A stretch of DNA of 64,000 nucleotides from Xestospongia bergquistia. Its lineage: Eukaryota > Porifera > Demospongiae > Haplosclerida > Petrosiidae. A program made the translations under genes and the position numbers. Each line of letters starts with the position of its first letter. Position 1 is the first letter of the stretch. The notes beneath the pieces were generated by a model. The model saw nothing but the letters and a program-made list of their open reading frames with translations, was not told the origin of the DNA and did not search any database. Positions 22,901 to 33,690 of the stretch are shown here, piece by piece. The stretch is from positions 4,910,775 through 4,974,774 of the forward strand of contig OZ014418.1 in the NCBI GenBank assembly GCA_963965975.1. The letters run 5' to 3'.

Positions 22901-25104
22901 CCTTAGACTGAGCAGTTTACTTTATAATCTTTACTCAATAGTTTAAACCTTCTAAAGTCTTTAAATTAAAGACTTTAGAGTGTTAATGCAAACCAACTTA
23001 CTAAACTGTTAATAGTGGTTTATTTATTTAGTCCCAGAGAGTCCTTTAGACCGATCAGTTTACTTTACAAACTTCACTCAATAGTCTAATCCTTCTAAAG
23101 TCTTTAAATTAAAACCTTTAGAGTGTTATTGCAAACAAACTTACTAAACTACTAATAACAGTTTATTTAGTAAGTTGTTATAGAGTCCTTTAGATTGAGC
23201 ACTTTACTTTATAAACTTCACTCAAATGTCTAAACATTCAAAACTAATTTAAAGACTTTAGAGTGTTAATGCAAAACAACTTACTAAACTGTTTATAGCA
23301 GTTAAATAGTTACTCCCATAGAGTCCTTTAGATCTATCAGTTTACTTTACAAACTTAACTGAATAGTCTAAACCTTCTTAAGTCTTTAAATTAAAGACTT
23401 TAGAGCGTTAATGCAAACCCACTTACTAAACTGTTAATAGCAGTTTATTTCTGTAGTCCCATAGAGTCCTCTAGACTGAGCAGTTCACTTTATAAACTTT
23501 ACTCAATAGATTAAACCTTCTAAAGTATTTAAATTGAAGACTTTAGAGTGTGAATGCAAACCAACTTACTAAACTGTTAATAGCAGTTAATTTAGTTAGT
23601 CCCATAGAGTCCTTTAGACTGAGCAGTTTACTTTATAAACTTCACTCAATAGTCTAAATCTTCTAAAGTCTTTAAATTAAAGACTTGAGAGTGTTAATGA
23701 GAACCAAATTACTAAACTGTTAATAGCAGTTTATTTCTTTATTCCCATAGAGTCCTTTAGACTGAGCAGTTTACTTTACAAACTTCACTGAATAGTCTAA
23801 ACCTTCTAAAGTCTTTAAATTAAAGACTTTAGAGGGTTAATGCAAACCAACTTAGTAAACTGTTAATAGCAGTTTATTTCTTTAGTCCCATAAAGTCCTT
23901 TAGACTGAGCAGTTTACTTTATAAAATTTACTCAATAGTTTAAACCTTCTAAAGTTTTTAAATTAAAGACTTTTGAGTGTTAATGCAAACCAACTTACTA
24001 AACTGTTAATAGCACTTAATTAGTTAGTCCCATAGAGTCCTTTAGACCTATCAGTTTACTTTACAAACATCACTGAATAGTCTAAACCTTCGAAAGTCTT
24101 TAAATTAAAGACTTTAGAGGGTTAATGCAATCCAACTTACTAAACTGTTAATAGCAGTTTATTTCTTTTGTCCCATAGAGCCCTTTAGACTGAGCAGTTT
24201 ACTTTATGAACATTACTCAATAGATTAAACCTTCAAAAGTATTTAAATTAAAGACTTTAGAGTGTTAATGAAAACCAACTTACTAAACTGTTAATAGCAG
24301 TTAATTTAGTTAGTCCCATGGAGTCCTTTAGACTGAGCAGTTTACTTTATAAACTTCACTCAATAGTCTAAATCTTCTAAAGTCTTTAAATTAAAGACTT
24401 TAGAGTGTTAATGCAAATCAACTTCCTAAACTGTTAATAGCAGATTATTTCTTTAGTCCCATAGAGTCCTTTAGACTGAGCAGTTTACTTTATAAACTTT
24501 ACTCAATAGTTTAAACCTTCTAAAGGCTTTAAATTAAAGACTTTAGAGTGTTAATGCAAACCAACTTACTAAACTGTTAATAGCAGTTTATTTCTTTAGT
24601 CCCATAGAGTCCTTTAGACTGAGCAGTTTACTTTATAAACTTTACTCAATCGATTAATCCTTCTAAAGTATTTAAATTAAAGACTTTAGAGTGTTATCGC
24701 AAACTAACTTACTAAACTGTTAATAATAGTTTATTTAGTTAGTCCCATAGAGTCCTTTAGACCTATCAGTTTACTTTACAATCTTCACTCAATTGTCTAA
24801 AGCTTCTAAAGTCTTTAATTTAAAGACTTCAGAGTGTTAATGCAAACCAACTTACTAAAATGTTAACAGCAGTTTATTTAGCTAGTTTCATAGAGCCCTT
24901 TAGACTGAGCTGTTTACTTTATAAACTTCACTCAATACTCTAAACCTTCTAAAGTCTTGAAATTAAAGACTTTAGAGCGTTTATGCAAACCAACTTACTA
25001 AACTGTTAATAGCAGTTTCTTTCTTTAGTCCCATAGAGTGCTTTAGACTGAGCAGTTTACTTTATAAACTTTACTCAATAGTCTAAACCTTCAGAAGTCT
25101 TTAA
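22857..25104 (-). repeat. Short reverse-oriented satellite domain
   Basis: About 15.7 monomers in reverse orientation (TTTAGTCCCATAGAGTCC, then CAGTTTACTTTATAAAC, then CTAAACCTTCTAAAG). It starts at the fold-back junction at 22,856/22,857 and ends on the dyad centred at 25,105. Its last part, from about 24,700, shares rare variants with about 38,550-38,920 at an exact offset of 13,835 bp. Just after the first junction some monomers are unusually changed: around 23,160-23,182 the usual TTAGTTAGTCCCATAG reads TTAGTAAGTTGTTATAG, and near 23,246 the left dyad arm is shortened by about 4 bases. Confidence 0.93.
24700..25083 (-). repeat. Segment related to about 38,535-38,918 (offset 13,835)
   Basis: Shared rare variants are ATCTTCACTCAATTGTC (24,781 and 38,616), TTACTAAAATGTTAACAGC with TTTAGCTAG, GAGCGTTTA(T/G)GC, TTTCTTTCTTTAGTCC, and GAGTGCTTTAGACTG (25,036 and 38,871). 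The offset is the same for both measured pairs. The copy at 38.5 kb runs on in reverse orientation, while this one meets the orientation switch at 25,105. The island was therefore probably flipped after the two segments shared a common source. Confidence 0.75.
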
Positions 25105-25118
25105 TTTAAAGTCTTTAG
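25092..25118. repeat. Orientation switch (reverse to forward) on a dyad, centre 25,105
   Basis: To the left the sequence is a reverse monomer (CAATAGTCTAAACCTTC). To the right it is a forward monomer (GAAGTTGTAGAGTATTGAGTG). Between them is the monomer's dyad, centred on T at 25,105, with a few arm mismatches (for example GTC in place of GAC at 25,111-25,113). The exact crossover cannot be placed within the dyad because it is nearly self-complementary. The left flank from about 24,700 is a relative of about 38,550-38,920, where the array continues in reverse orientation without a switch. Confidence 0.85.
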
Positions 25119-26975
25119 AAGTTGTAGAGTATTGAGTGAAGTTTTTAAAGTAAGCAGCTCAGTCTAAAGGGCTCTATGAAACTAACTAAATAAACTGCTG
25201 TTAACAGTTTAGTTAGTTGGTTTGAATGAACACTCAAAAGTCTTTAAATTAAAGACTTTAGTCGCTTTAGACTGTTGAGTGAAGTTTGTAAAGTTAACTG
25301 ATAGGTCTAAAGGACTCTATGGGACTAACTAAATAAACTATTATTAACAGTTTAGTAAGTTAGTATGTGATAACCCTCTAAAGTCTTTAATTTAAAGACT
25401 TTAGAAGGTTTAGACTATTTAGTAAAGTTTGTAAAGTAAACTGCTCAGTCTAAAGGACTCTATGGGACTAAAGAAATACACTGCTATTAACCGTTTAGTA
25501 AGTTGGTTTACATTAACCTTCTAAAGTGTTTATTTTAAAGACTTTAGAAGGTTTAGACTATTGAGTGAAGTTTGTAAAGTAAACTGATAGGTCTAAAGGA
25601 CTCTATGGGACTAACTAAATTAACTGCTATTAACAGTTTAGTAAGTTAATTTGCATTAAGACTCTAAAGTCTTTAATTTAAAGACTTTAGAAGGTTTAAA
25701 CTATTGAGTAAAGTTCATAAAGTAAACTGCTCAGTCTAAAGGACTCTATGGGACTAAAGAAATAAACTGCTATTAACAGTTTAGTAAGTTGGTTTGCATT
25801 AACGCTCTAAAGTCTTTCATTTAAAGACTTTAGAAGGTTTAGACTATTGAGTGAAGTTTGTAAAGTAAACTGATCGGTCTAAAGAACTCTATGGGACTAA
25901 CTAAATAAACTCCTATTCACAATTTAGTAAGTTGGTTGGCATTAACACTGTAAAGTCTTTAATTTAAAGACTTTAGAAGGTTTAGACTATTGAGTCAGTT
26001 TTTTAAAGTAAACTGCTCATTCTAAAGGGACTCTACGGGGCTATCTAAATAAACTGCTATTAACAATTTAGTAAGTTGGTTTGCATTAACACTCTAAAGT
26101 CTTTAATTTAAAGACCTTAGAAGGTTTAAACTATTGAGAGAAGTTTATAAAGTAAACTGCTCAGTCTAAAGGTCTTTATGGCACTAACTAAATAAACAGC
26201 TATTAACAGTTTAGTAAGTTAGTTTGCATTAACACTCTAAAGTCTTTAATTTAAAGACTTTAGAAGGTTTAAACTACTGAGTAAAGTTTTTTAAAGTAAA
26301 CTGCTCAGTCTAAAGGACTCTATGGGACTAAAGAAATAAACTATTATTAACAGTTTTGTAAGTTACTTTGCATTAACACTCTAAAATCTTTAATTTAAAG
26401 ACTTTAGAAGGTTTAGACTATTGAATAAAGTTTATAAAGTAAACTGCTCAGTCTAAAGGACTCTATGGGACCATAGAAATAAACTGCTATTAACAGTTTA
26501 GTAAGTTGGTTTGCATTAACGCTCTAAAGTCTTTAATTTAAAGACTTTAGAAGTTTTAGAGTATTGAGTGAAGTTTATAAAGTATGCAGCTCAGTCTAAA
26601 GGACTCTATGAAGCTAACTAAATAAACTGTTGTTAACAGTTTAGTAAGTTGGTTTGAATTAACACTCAAAAGTCTTTAAATTAAAGACTTTAGACGCTTT
26701 AGACTATTGAGTGAAGTTTGTAAAGTTTATAAAATAAACTGCTCAGTCTAAAGGACTCTATTGGAGTAAAGAAATAAACTGCTATTAACAGTTTAGTAAG
26801 ATTGTTTGCATTAACACTATAAAGTCTTTAATTTAAAGACTTTAGAAGGTTTAGACTATTGAGTAACATTTATAAAGTAATCTGTTCAGTCTAAAGGACT
26901 CTATGGGACTAAAGAAATGAACTGCTATTAATAGTTCAGTAAGTTTGTTTGCATTAACACTCTGAAGTCTTTAAA
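25105..26975 (+). repeat. Forward-oriented island flanked by reverse arrays
   Basis: A block of about 1,870 bp (about 13 monomers) reads forward while both flanks read reverse. Each end falls on the centre of the monomer's 27-bp dyad, at 25,105 and 26,975. If the block is mentally flipped back, both junctions restore ordinary reverse monomers in phase; the restored left junction has the common TTTAAAGACTTCAGAG form. Inside, the monomer at about 25,992 has the GAGTCAGTTTTTTAAAG variant, which is also found at 11,248, 17,091 and 21,809 in the forward domain. A 152-bp hybrid monomer lies at 26,601. Inversion in place is the simplest reading; insertion of a forward block, or an assembly error, are alternatives. 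Confidence 0.9.
26601..26752 (+). repeat. 152-bp hybrid monomer
   Basis: The distance between successive GGACTCTAT anchors is 152 bp here, about 9 longer than usual. The added bases come from GTTTGTAAAGTTTATAAAATAAAC, where a B-type GTTTGTAAAG runs into an A-type GTAAAGTTTATAAA with GTAAAG shared. The first part of the monomer is B-like (GAGTGAAGTTTG) and the end is A-like (TGCTCAGTC). This looks like an out-of-register exchange between two subtypes at a 6-nt match. Confidence 0.75.
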
Positions 26976-26988
26976 TTAAGGACTTTAA
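26962..26988. repeat. Orientation switch (forward to reverse) on a dyad, centre 26,975
   Basis: The left flank is a forward monomer (GTTTGCATTAACACTCTGAAG). The right flank is a reverse monomer (TTTAAAGTGTTAATGCAAAC). The dyad is centred on A at 26,975. Both sides therefore carry the same half of the monomer in mirror image, giving an imperfect inverted repeat of kilobase arms around this point. It is the second end of the forward island. Confidence 0.85.
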
Positions 26989-28190
26989 AGTGTTAATGCA
27001 AACTAACATACTGAACTGTTAATAGCAGTTTATTTACTTAGTCCCATAGAGTCCTTTAGACCTATCAGTTTACTTTACAAACTTCACTCAATAGTCTAAA
27101 CCTTCTAAAGTCTTTCAATTAAAAACTTTTGAGTGTTAATGCAAACGAACTTACTAAACTGTTAACAGCAGTTTATTTAGTTAGTCTCAAAGAGTTCTTT
27201 AGAAAGAGCTGTTTACTTTGTAAACTTCACTCAATACTCTAAACCTTCTAAAGTGTTGAAATTAAAGACTTTTTAGTTTTAATTAACCCAACTTACCAGA
27301 CAGTTAATAGAAGTTTATTTCTTTAGTCCCATAGAGTCCTTTATACTGTGCAGTTTACTTTATAAACTTTACTCAATAGTCTAAACCTTCTAAAGTCTTT
27401 AAATTAAAGACATTATAGTGTTATCGCAAACTAACTTGCAAAACAGTTAATAATAGTTTATTTAGTTAGTCCCATAGAGTCCTTTAGACCGAACTGTTTA
27501 CTTGATAAACTTCACTCAATAGTCTAAACCTTCTAAACTCTTTAATGTAAAGACTTCAGAGCGTTAATGCAAACCAAATTACTGGCTGTTAATAGCAGTT
27601 CATTTCTTTAGTCCCATAGAGTCCTTTAGACTGAGCAGTTTACCTTATCAACTTCATTCAATAATCTACACCTTCTAAAGTCTTTAAATTAAAGACTTTA
27701 GAGTGTTAATGAGAACCAACTTACTAAACTGTTAATAGCAGTTTATTTCTTTAGTCCCGTAGAGTCCTTTAGACTGAGCAGTTTACTTTATAAACTTTAC
27801 TCAATAGTCTAAACCTTCTAAAGTCTTTGAATTAAAGACCTTAGATTGTTATCACAAACTAACTTACTAAACTGATAATAATAGTTTATTTAGTTAGTCC
27901 CATAGAGTCCTTTAGACCTATTAGTTTGCTTTAAAAACTTCACTCAATAGGCTAAAGCTTCTAAAGTCTTTAAATTAAAGAGTTTTTAGTCCTAATGCAA
28001 ACCAACTTACTAAACTGTTAACAGCAGTTTCTTTAGTTAGTTTCGTAGAGCCCTTTAGACTGAGCTGCTTACTTTATAAACTTCACTCAATACTCTAAAC
28101 CTTCTAAAGTCTTTAAATTAAAGACTTTAGAGTGTTAATGCAAACCAACTTACTAAATTGTTAATAATAGTTTATTTAGTTAGTCCCATA

Positions 28191-28275
28191 GAGTCCTTTA
28201 GACCTATCAGTTTAGAGGGTTAATGTAAACCAACTTACTAAACGGTTAATAGCAGTGTATTTCTTTAGTCTCATA
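28191..28275 (-). repeat. 85-bp truncated monomer
   Basis: GAGTCC anchors lie at 28,191 and 28,276, only 85 bp apart. CCTATCAGTTTA is joined directly to GAGGGTTAATG, so the dyad and the segment before it, about 58 bp, are missing. TTTA occurs at both ends of the lost part, as expected for a microhomology deletion. An identical break occurs at 34,147-34,231. Confidence 0.85.
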
Positions 28276-29880
28276 GAGTCCTTTAGACTGAGCAGTTTAC
28301 TTTATAAACTTTACTCAATAGTCTAAACCTTCTAAAGTCTTTAAATTAAAGACTTTAGAGTGTTATCACAAACTAACTTACTAAACTGTTAATAATAGTT
28401 TATTTAGTTTGTCCCATAGAGTCCTTTAGGCCTATCAGTTTACTTTACAAACTTTCCTCAATAGTTTAAACCTTCTAAACTCTTTAAATTAAAGACTTTA
28501 GAGTGTTAATGCAAACCAACTTACTAAACTGTGAATAGCAGTTTAAGTAGTTAGTCCCGTGGAGTCCTTTAAACCTATCAGTTTACTTTACAATCTTCAC
28601 TCAATAGTCTAAACCTTCTAAAGTCTTTAAATTAAAGACTTTAAAGGGTTAATGCAAACCAACTTACTAAACTGTTAATAGAAGTTTATTTCTTTAGTCC
28701 CATAGAGTCCTTTAGACTGAGTAGTTTACATTATAAACTTTACTCAACAGTCTAAGCCTTCTAAAGTCTTTAAATTAAAGACTTTAGAGTGTTATCACAA
28801 ACTAACCTACTAAATTGTTAATAATAGTTTATTTAGTTACTCCCATAGAGTCCTTTAGACCTATCAGTTTACTTTACAAACTTCACTCAATAGTCTAAAG
28901 CTTCTAAAGTCTTTAATTTAAAGACTTTAGAGCGTTCATGCTAACCAACTTACTAAACTGTTAATAGCAGTTTATTTAGTTAGTTTCATAGAGCCCTTTA
29001 GACTGAGCTGCTTACTTTATAAACTTCACTCAATAGTCTAAACCTTCTAAAGTCTTTAAATTAAAGACTTTAGAGTGTTAACACAAACTAACTTACTAAA
29101 CTGTTAATAATAGTTTATTTAGTTTGTCCCATAGAGTCCTTTAGACCTATCAGTTTACTTTACAAACTTTCCTTAATAGTTTAAACCTTCTAAAGTCTTT
29201 AAATTAAAGACTTTAGAGTGTTAATGCAAACCAACTTACTAAACTGTGAATAGCAGTTAAATTAGTTAGTCCCGTAGAGTCCTTTAGACCTATCAGTTTA
29301 CTTTACAAACTTCACTCAATAGTCTAAACCTTCTAAAGTCTTTAAATTAAAGACTTTAAAGGGTTAATGCAAACCAACTTACTAAACTGTTAATAGCAGT
29401 TTATTTCTTTAGTCCCATAGAGTCCTTTAGACTGAGTAGTTTACATTATAAACTTTACTCAACAGTCTAAGCCTTCTAAAGTCTTTATATTAAAGACTTT
29501 AGAGTGTTATCACAAACTAACTTACTAAATTGTTAATAATAGTTTATTTAGTTAGTCCCATAGAGTCCTTTAGACTATCAGTTTACTTTACAAACTTCAC
29601 TCAATAGTCTAAAGCTTCTAAAGTCTTTAATTTAAAGACTTCAGAGAGTTAAAGCAAACCAACTTACTAAACTGTTAACAGCAGTTTATTTAGTTAGTTT
29701 CATAGAGCCCTTTAGACTGAGCTGCTTACTTTATAAACTTCACTCAATAGTCTAAACCTTCTAAAGTCTTTAAATTAAAGACTTTAGAGTGTTATCACAA
29801 ACTAACTTACTAAACTGTTACTAATAGTTTATTTAGTTAGTCCCATAGAGTCCTTTAGACCTATCAGTTTATTTTACAAA

Positions 29881-32090
29881 CATCACACAATAGTCTAAAG
29901 CTTCTAAAGTCTTTAATTTAAAGACTTCAGAGTGTTAATACAAACCAACTTACTAAACTGTTAATAGCAGTTTATTTAGTTAGTTTCATAGAGCCCTTTA
30001 GACTGAGCAGTTTACTTTATAAAATTTACTCAATAGTCTAAACCTTCTAAAGTCTTTAAATTAAAGACTTTAAAGTGTTACTGCAAACTAACTTACAAAA
30101 CTGTTAATAATAATTACTTTAGTTACTCCCAAAGAGTCCTTTAGACCGAGCAGTTTACTTTATATACTTCACTCAATAGTCTAAACCTTCTAAACTCTTT
30201 AATTTAAAGACTTCAGAGTGTTAATGCAAACCAACTTACTAAACTGTTAATAACAGTTTATTTAGTTAGCCCCATAGAGTCCTTTAGAATGAGCAGTTTA
30301 CTCTAAAAAACTGACTCAATAGTTTAAAACTTCTAAAGTCTTTAAATTAAAGACTTTAGAGTGTTAAAGAAACGAACTTACTAAACTGTTAATAACAGTT
30401 TATTTAGTTAGTTTCGTAGAGTCCTTTAGACTGACCAGTTTACTTTATAAACTTCGCTCAATAGTGTAAACCTTCTAAAGTCTTTAAATTAAAGACTTTA
30501 GAGTGTTAATGCAAAACAACTTTCTAAACTGTTAATAGCAGTTGATTTCTTTAGTTCTATAGAGTCCTTTAAACTGAGCAGTTTACTTTATAAACTTTAC
30601 TCAATATTCTAAACCTTCTAAAGTCTTTTAATTAAGAACTTTAGAGTGTTAATGCAAACCAACTTACTAAACTGTTAATAGCAGTTTATTTCTTTAGTCC
30701 CATAGAGTCCTTTACACTGAGCAGTTTACTTTATAAACTTTACTCAATCGATTAAACCTTCTAAACTCTTTGAATTAAAGACTTTAGAGTGTTAATGCAA
30801 ACCAACTTATTAAACTGATAATAGCATTTAATTTAGTTAGTCCCATGGAGTCCTTTAGACTGAGCAGTTTACTTGACAAACTTCACTCAATAGTCTAAAC
30901 CTTCTAAAGTCTTTAATTTAAAGACTTCAGAGTGTTAATGCAAACAAACTTACTAAACTGTTACTAATAGTTTATTTAGTTAGTCCCATAAAGTCCTTTA
31001 GACCTATCAGTTTATTTTACAAACATCACACAATAGTCTAAAGTTTCTAAAGTCTTTAATTTAAAGACTTCAGAGTGTTAATGCAAACCAACTTACTAAA
31101 CTGTTAATAGCAGTTTATTTAGTTAGTTTCATAGAGCCCTTTAGACTGAGCAGTTTACTTTATAAACTTTACTCAAGAGTCTAAACCTTCTAAAGTCTTT
31201 AAATTAAAGACTTTAAAGGGTTACTGCTAACTAACTTACAAAACTGTTAATAATAGTTTATTGAGTTACTCCCAAAGAGTCCTTTTGACCGAGCAGTTTA
31301 CTTTATATACTTCACTCAATAGTCTAAACCTTCTAAACTCTTTAATTTAAAGACTTCAGAGTGTTAATGCAAACCAACTTACTAAACTGTTAATAACAGT
31401 TTATTTAGTTAGCCCCATAGAGTCCTTTAGAATGAGCAATTTACTTTAAAAAACTGAATCAATAGTCTAAACCTTCTAAAGTCTTTAAATTAAAGACTTT
31501 AGAGTGTTAAAGCAAACGAACTTACTAAACTGTTAATAACAGTTTATTTAGTTAGTTTCATAGAGTCCTTTAGACTGACCAGTTTACTTAATAAAGTTCG
31601 CTCAATAGTGTAAACCTTCTAAAGTCTTTAAATTAAAGACTTTAGAGTGTTAATGCAAACCAACTTTCTAAACTGTTAATAGCAGTCGATTTCTTTAGTT
31701 CCATAGAGTCCTTTAAACTGAGCAGTTTACTTTATAAACTTTACTCAATATTCTAAACCTTCTAAAGTCTTTAAATTAAAAACTTTAGAGTGTTAATGCA
31801 AACCAACTTACTAAACTGTTAATAGCAGTTTATTTCTTTAGTCCCATAGAGTCCTTTAGACTGAGCAGTTTACTTTATAAACTTTACTCAATAGATTAAA
31901 CCTTCTAAACTCTTTACATTAAAGACTTTAGAGTGTTAATGCAAACCAACTTATTGAACTGTTAATAGCAGTTAATTTAGTTAGTCCCATAGAGTCCTTT
32001 AGACTAAGCAGTTTACTTTACAAACTTCACTCAATAGTCTAAACCTTCTAAAGTCTTTAATTTAAAGACTTCAGAGTGTTAATGTAAACC
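29881..32090 (-). repeat. 8-monomer tandem unit (about 1,143 bp), two copies
   Basis: CATCACACAA lies at 29,881 and 31,024. The same order of variants then follows in both copies: TTACTCCCAAAGAGTCC with TTTATATACTTC, AGCCCCATAG with TTAGAATGAGC and AAAACTGACTC, GTTAAAG(A/C), CAATAGTGTAAACC, GATTTCTTTAGTT, and CAATATTCTAAACC. The second copy stops matching at about 32,090, where the monomer reads GTTAACAGCAG instead of GTTACTAATAG. The unit is inside the first copy of the 5,956-bp segment and appears only once in the second. Confidence 0.8.
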
Positions 32091-33690
32091 AACTTACTAA
32101 ACTGTTAACAGCAGTTTATTTAGTTAGTTTCATAGAGACCTTTAGACTGAGCTCTTTACTTTATAAACATCACTCAATATTCTAATCCTTCTAAAGTCTT
32201 TAAATTAAAGACTTTAGAGGGTTAATGCAAACCATCTTACTAAACTAGTAATAACAGTTTATTATTTAGTTAGTTTCATAGAGTCCTTTAGACTGACCAG
32301 TTTACTTTATAAACTTCACTTAATAGTCTAAACATTCAAAACTCTTTAATTTAAAGACTTTAGAGTGTTAACGTAAACCAACTTACTGAACTTTTAATAG
32401 CAGTTTATTTCTTTAGTCCCATATAGTCCTTTAGATTGAGCAGTTTACTTTATAAACCTTACTCTATAATCTAAACCTTTTAAAGTGTTTAAATTAAAGA
32501 CTTTAGAGTGTTAATGCAAACCAACTTACAAAACTGTTAATAGCAGTTTATTTCTTTAGTCCCATAGAGACCTTTACACTGAGCAGTTTACTTTATAAAC
32601 TTTACTCAATAGATTAAACCTTCTAAAGTCTTTAAATTAAAGACTTTAGAGTGTTAATGAAAACCAACTTACTAAACTGTTAATAGCAGTTAATTTAGTT
32701 AGTCCCATAGAGTCCTTTAGACCTATCAGTTTACTTTACAAACTTCACTCAATAGTCTAAACCTTCTAAAGTTTTTGAATTTAAGACTTTAGAGGATTAA
32801 TGCAAACCAATTTACTAAAATGTTAATAGAAGTTTATTTCTTTAGACCCATAGAGTCCTTTAGACTGAGCAGTTTACTTTATAAACTTTACTCAATAGTC
32901 TAAACCTTCTAAAGTCTTTAAATTAAAGACTTTAGAGTGTTATCGCAAACGAACTTACTTAACTGTTAATAATAGTTTATTTAGTTACTCCCATTGAGTC
33001 CTTTAGACCTATCAGTTTACTTTACAAACTTCACTCAAAAGTCTAAAGCTTCTAAAGTCTTTAATTTAAAGACTTCAGAGTCTTAATGCAAACCAACTTA
33101 CTAAACTGTAAACAGCAGTTTACATAGTTAGTTTCATAGAGCCCATTAGACTGAGCTGTTTACTTTATAAACTTCACTCAATACTCTAAACCTTCTAAAG
33201 TCTTTAGTCTTTAAATTAAAGACTTTAGAGCGTTAATGCAAACAAACTTAATAAACTGTTAATAGCAGTTTGTTTCTTTAGTCCCATAGAGTCCTTTAGA
33301 CTGAGCTGTTTACATTATAAACTTTACTCAATAGTCTAAACCTTCTAAAGTATTTAAATTAAAGACTTTAGAGTGATAATGCAAACGAACTTACTAAACT
33401 GTTAATTACAGTTCATTTAGTTAGTTTCATAGAGTCCTTTAGACTGACCAGTTTACTTTATAAACTTTGCTCAATAGTCTAAACCTTCTAAAGTCTTTAA
33501 TTTAAAGACTTTAGTGTGTTAACGGAAACCAACTTACTGAATTGTTAATAGCAGTTCATTTCTTTAGTCCCATATAGTCCTTTAGACTTAGCAGTCTACC
33601 TTATAAACTTTACTCAATAGTCTAAAACTTCTAACGTGATTAAATTAAAGAGTTTAAAGTGTTAATGCAAACCAACTTACTGCACTGTTA

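Larger units (their letters stand above)
27735..33690 (-). repeat. 5,956-bp segment, first tandem copy
   Basis: Markers recur 5,951-5,956 bp further on. They include GGCTAAAGCTTC (GCTAAAGC at 27,951 and 33,907), the 85-bp truncated monomer (28,215 and 34,171), ACTGAGT(A/T)GTTTACATTA (28,716 and 34,672), and CATCACACAA (29,881 and 35,833). The later part matches at 4,439-4,442 bp: AGATTAAACC at 31,893 and 36,335, TCTTTAGTCT at 33,201 and 37,640, TGCACTGTTA at 33,681 and 38,120. Together these describe one tandem duplication with a shorter second copy. Ends are approximate, judged from where the flanks stop matching. Confidence 0.8.

Noticed and set aside
22844-26988. All three orientation switches as assembly errors
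   Set aside because: Not excluded, but the two dyad-centred ends restore perfect phase when flipped and the flanks share family markers with neighbouring sequence. A random misjoin would seldom do both. Read support is still needed.
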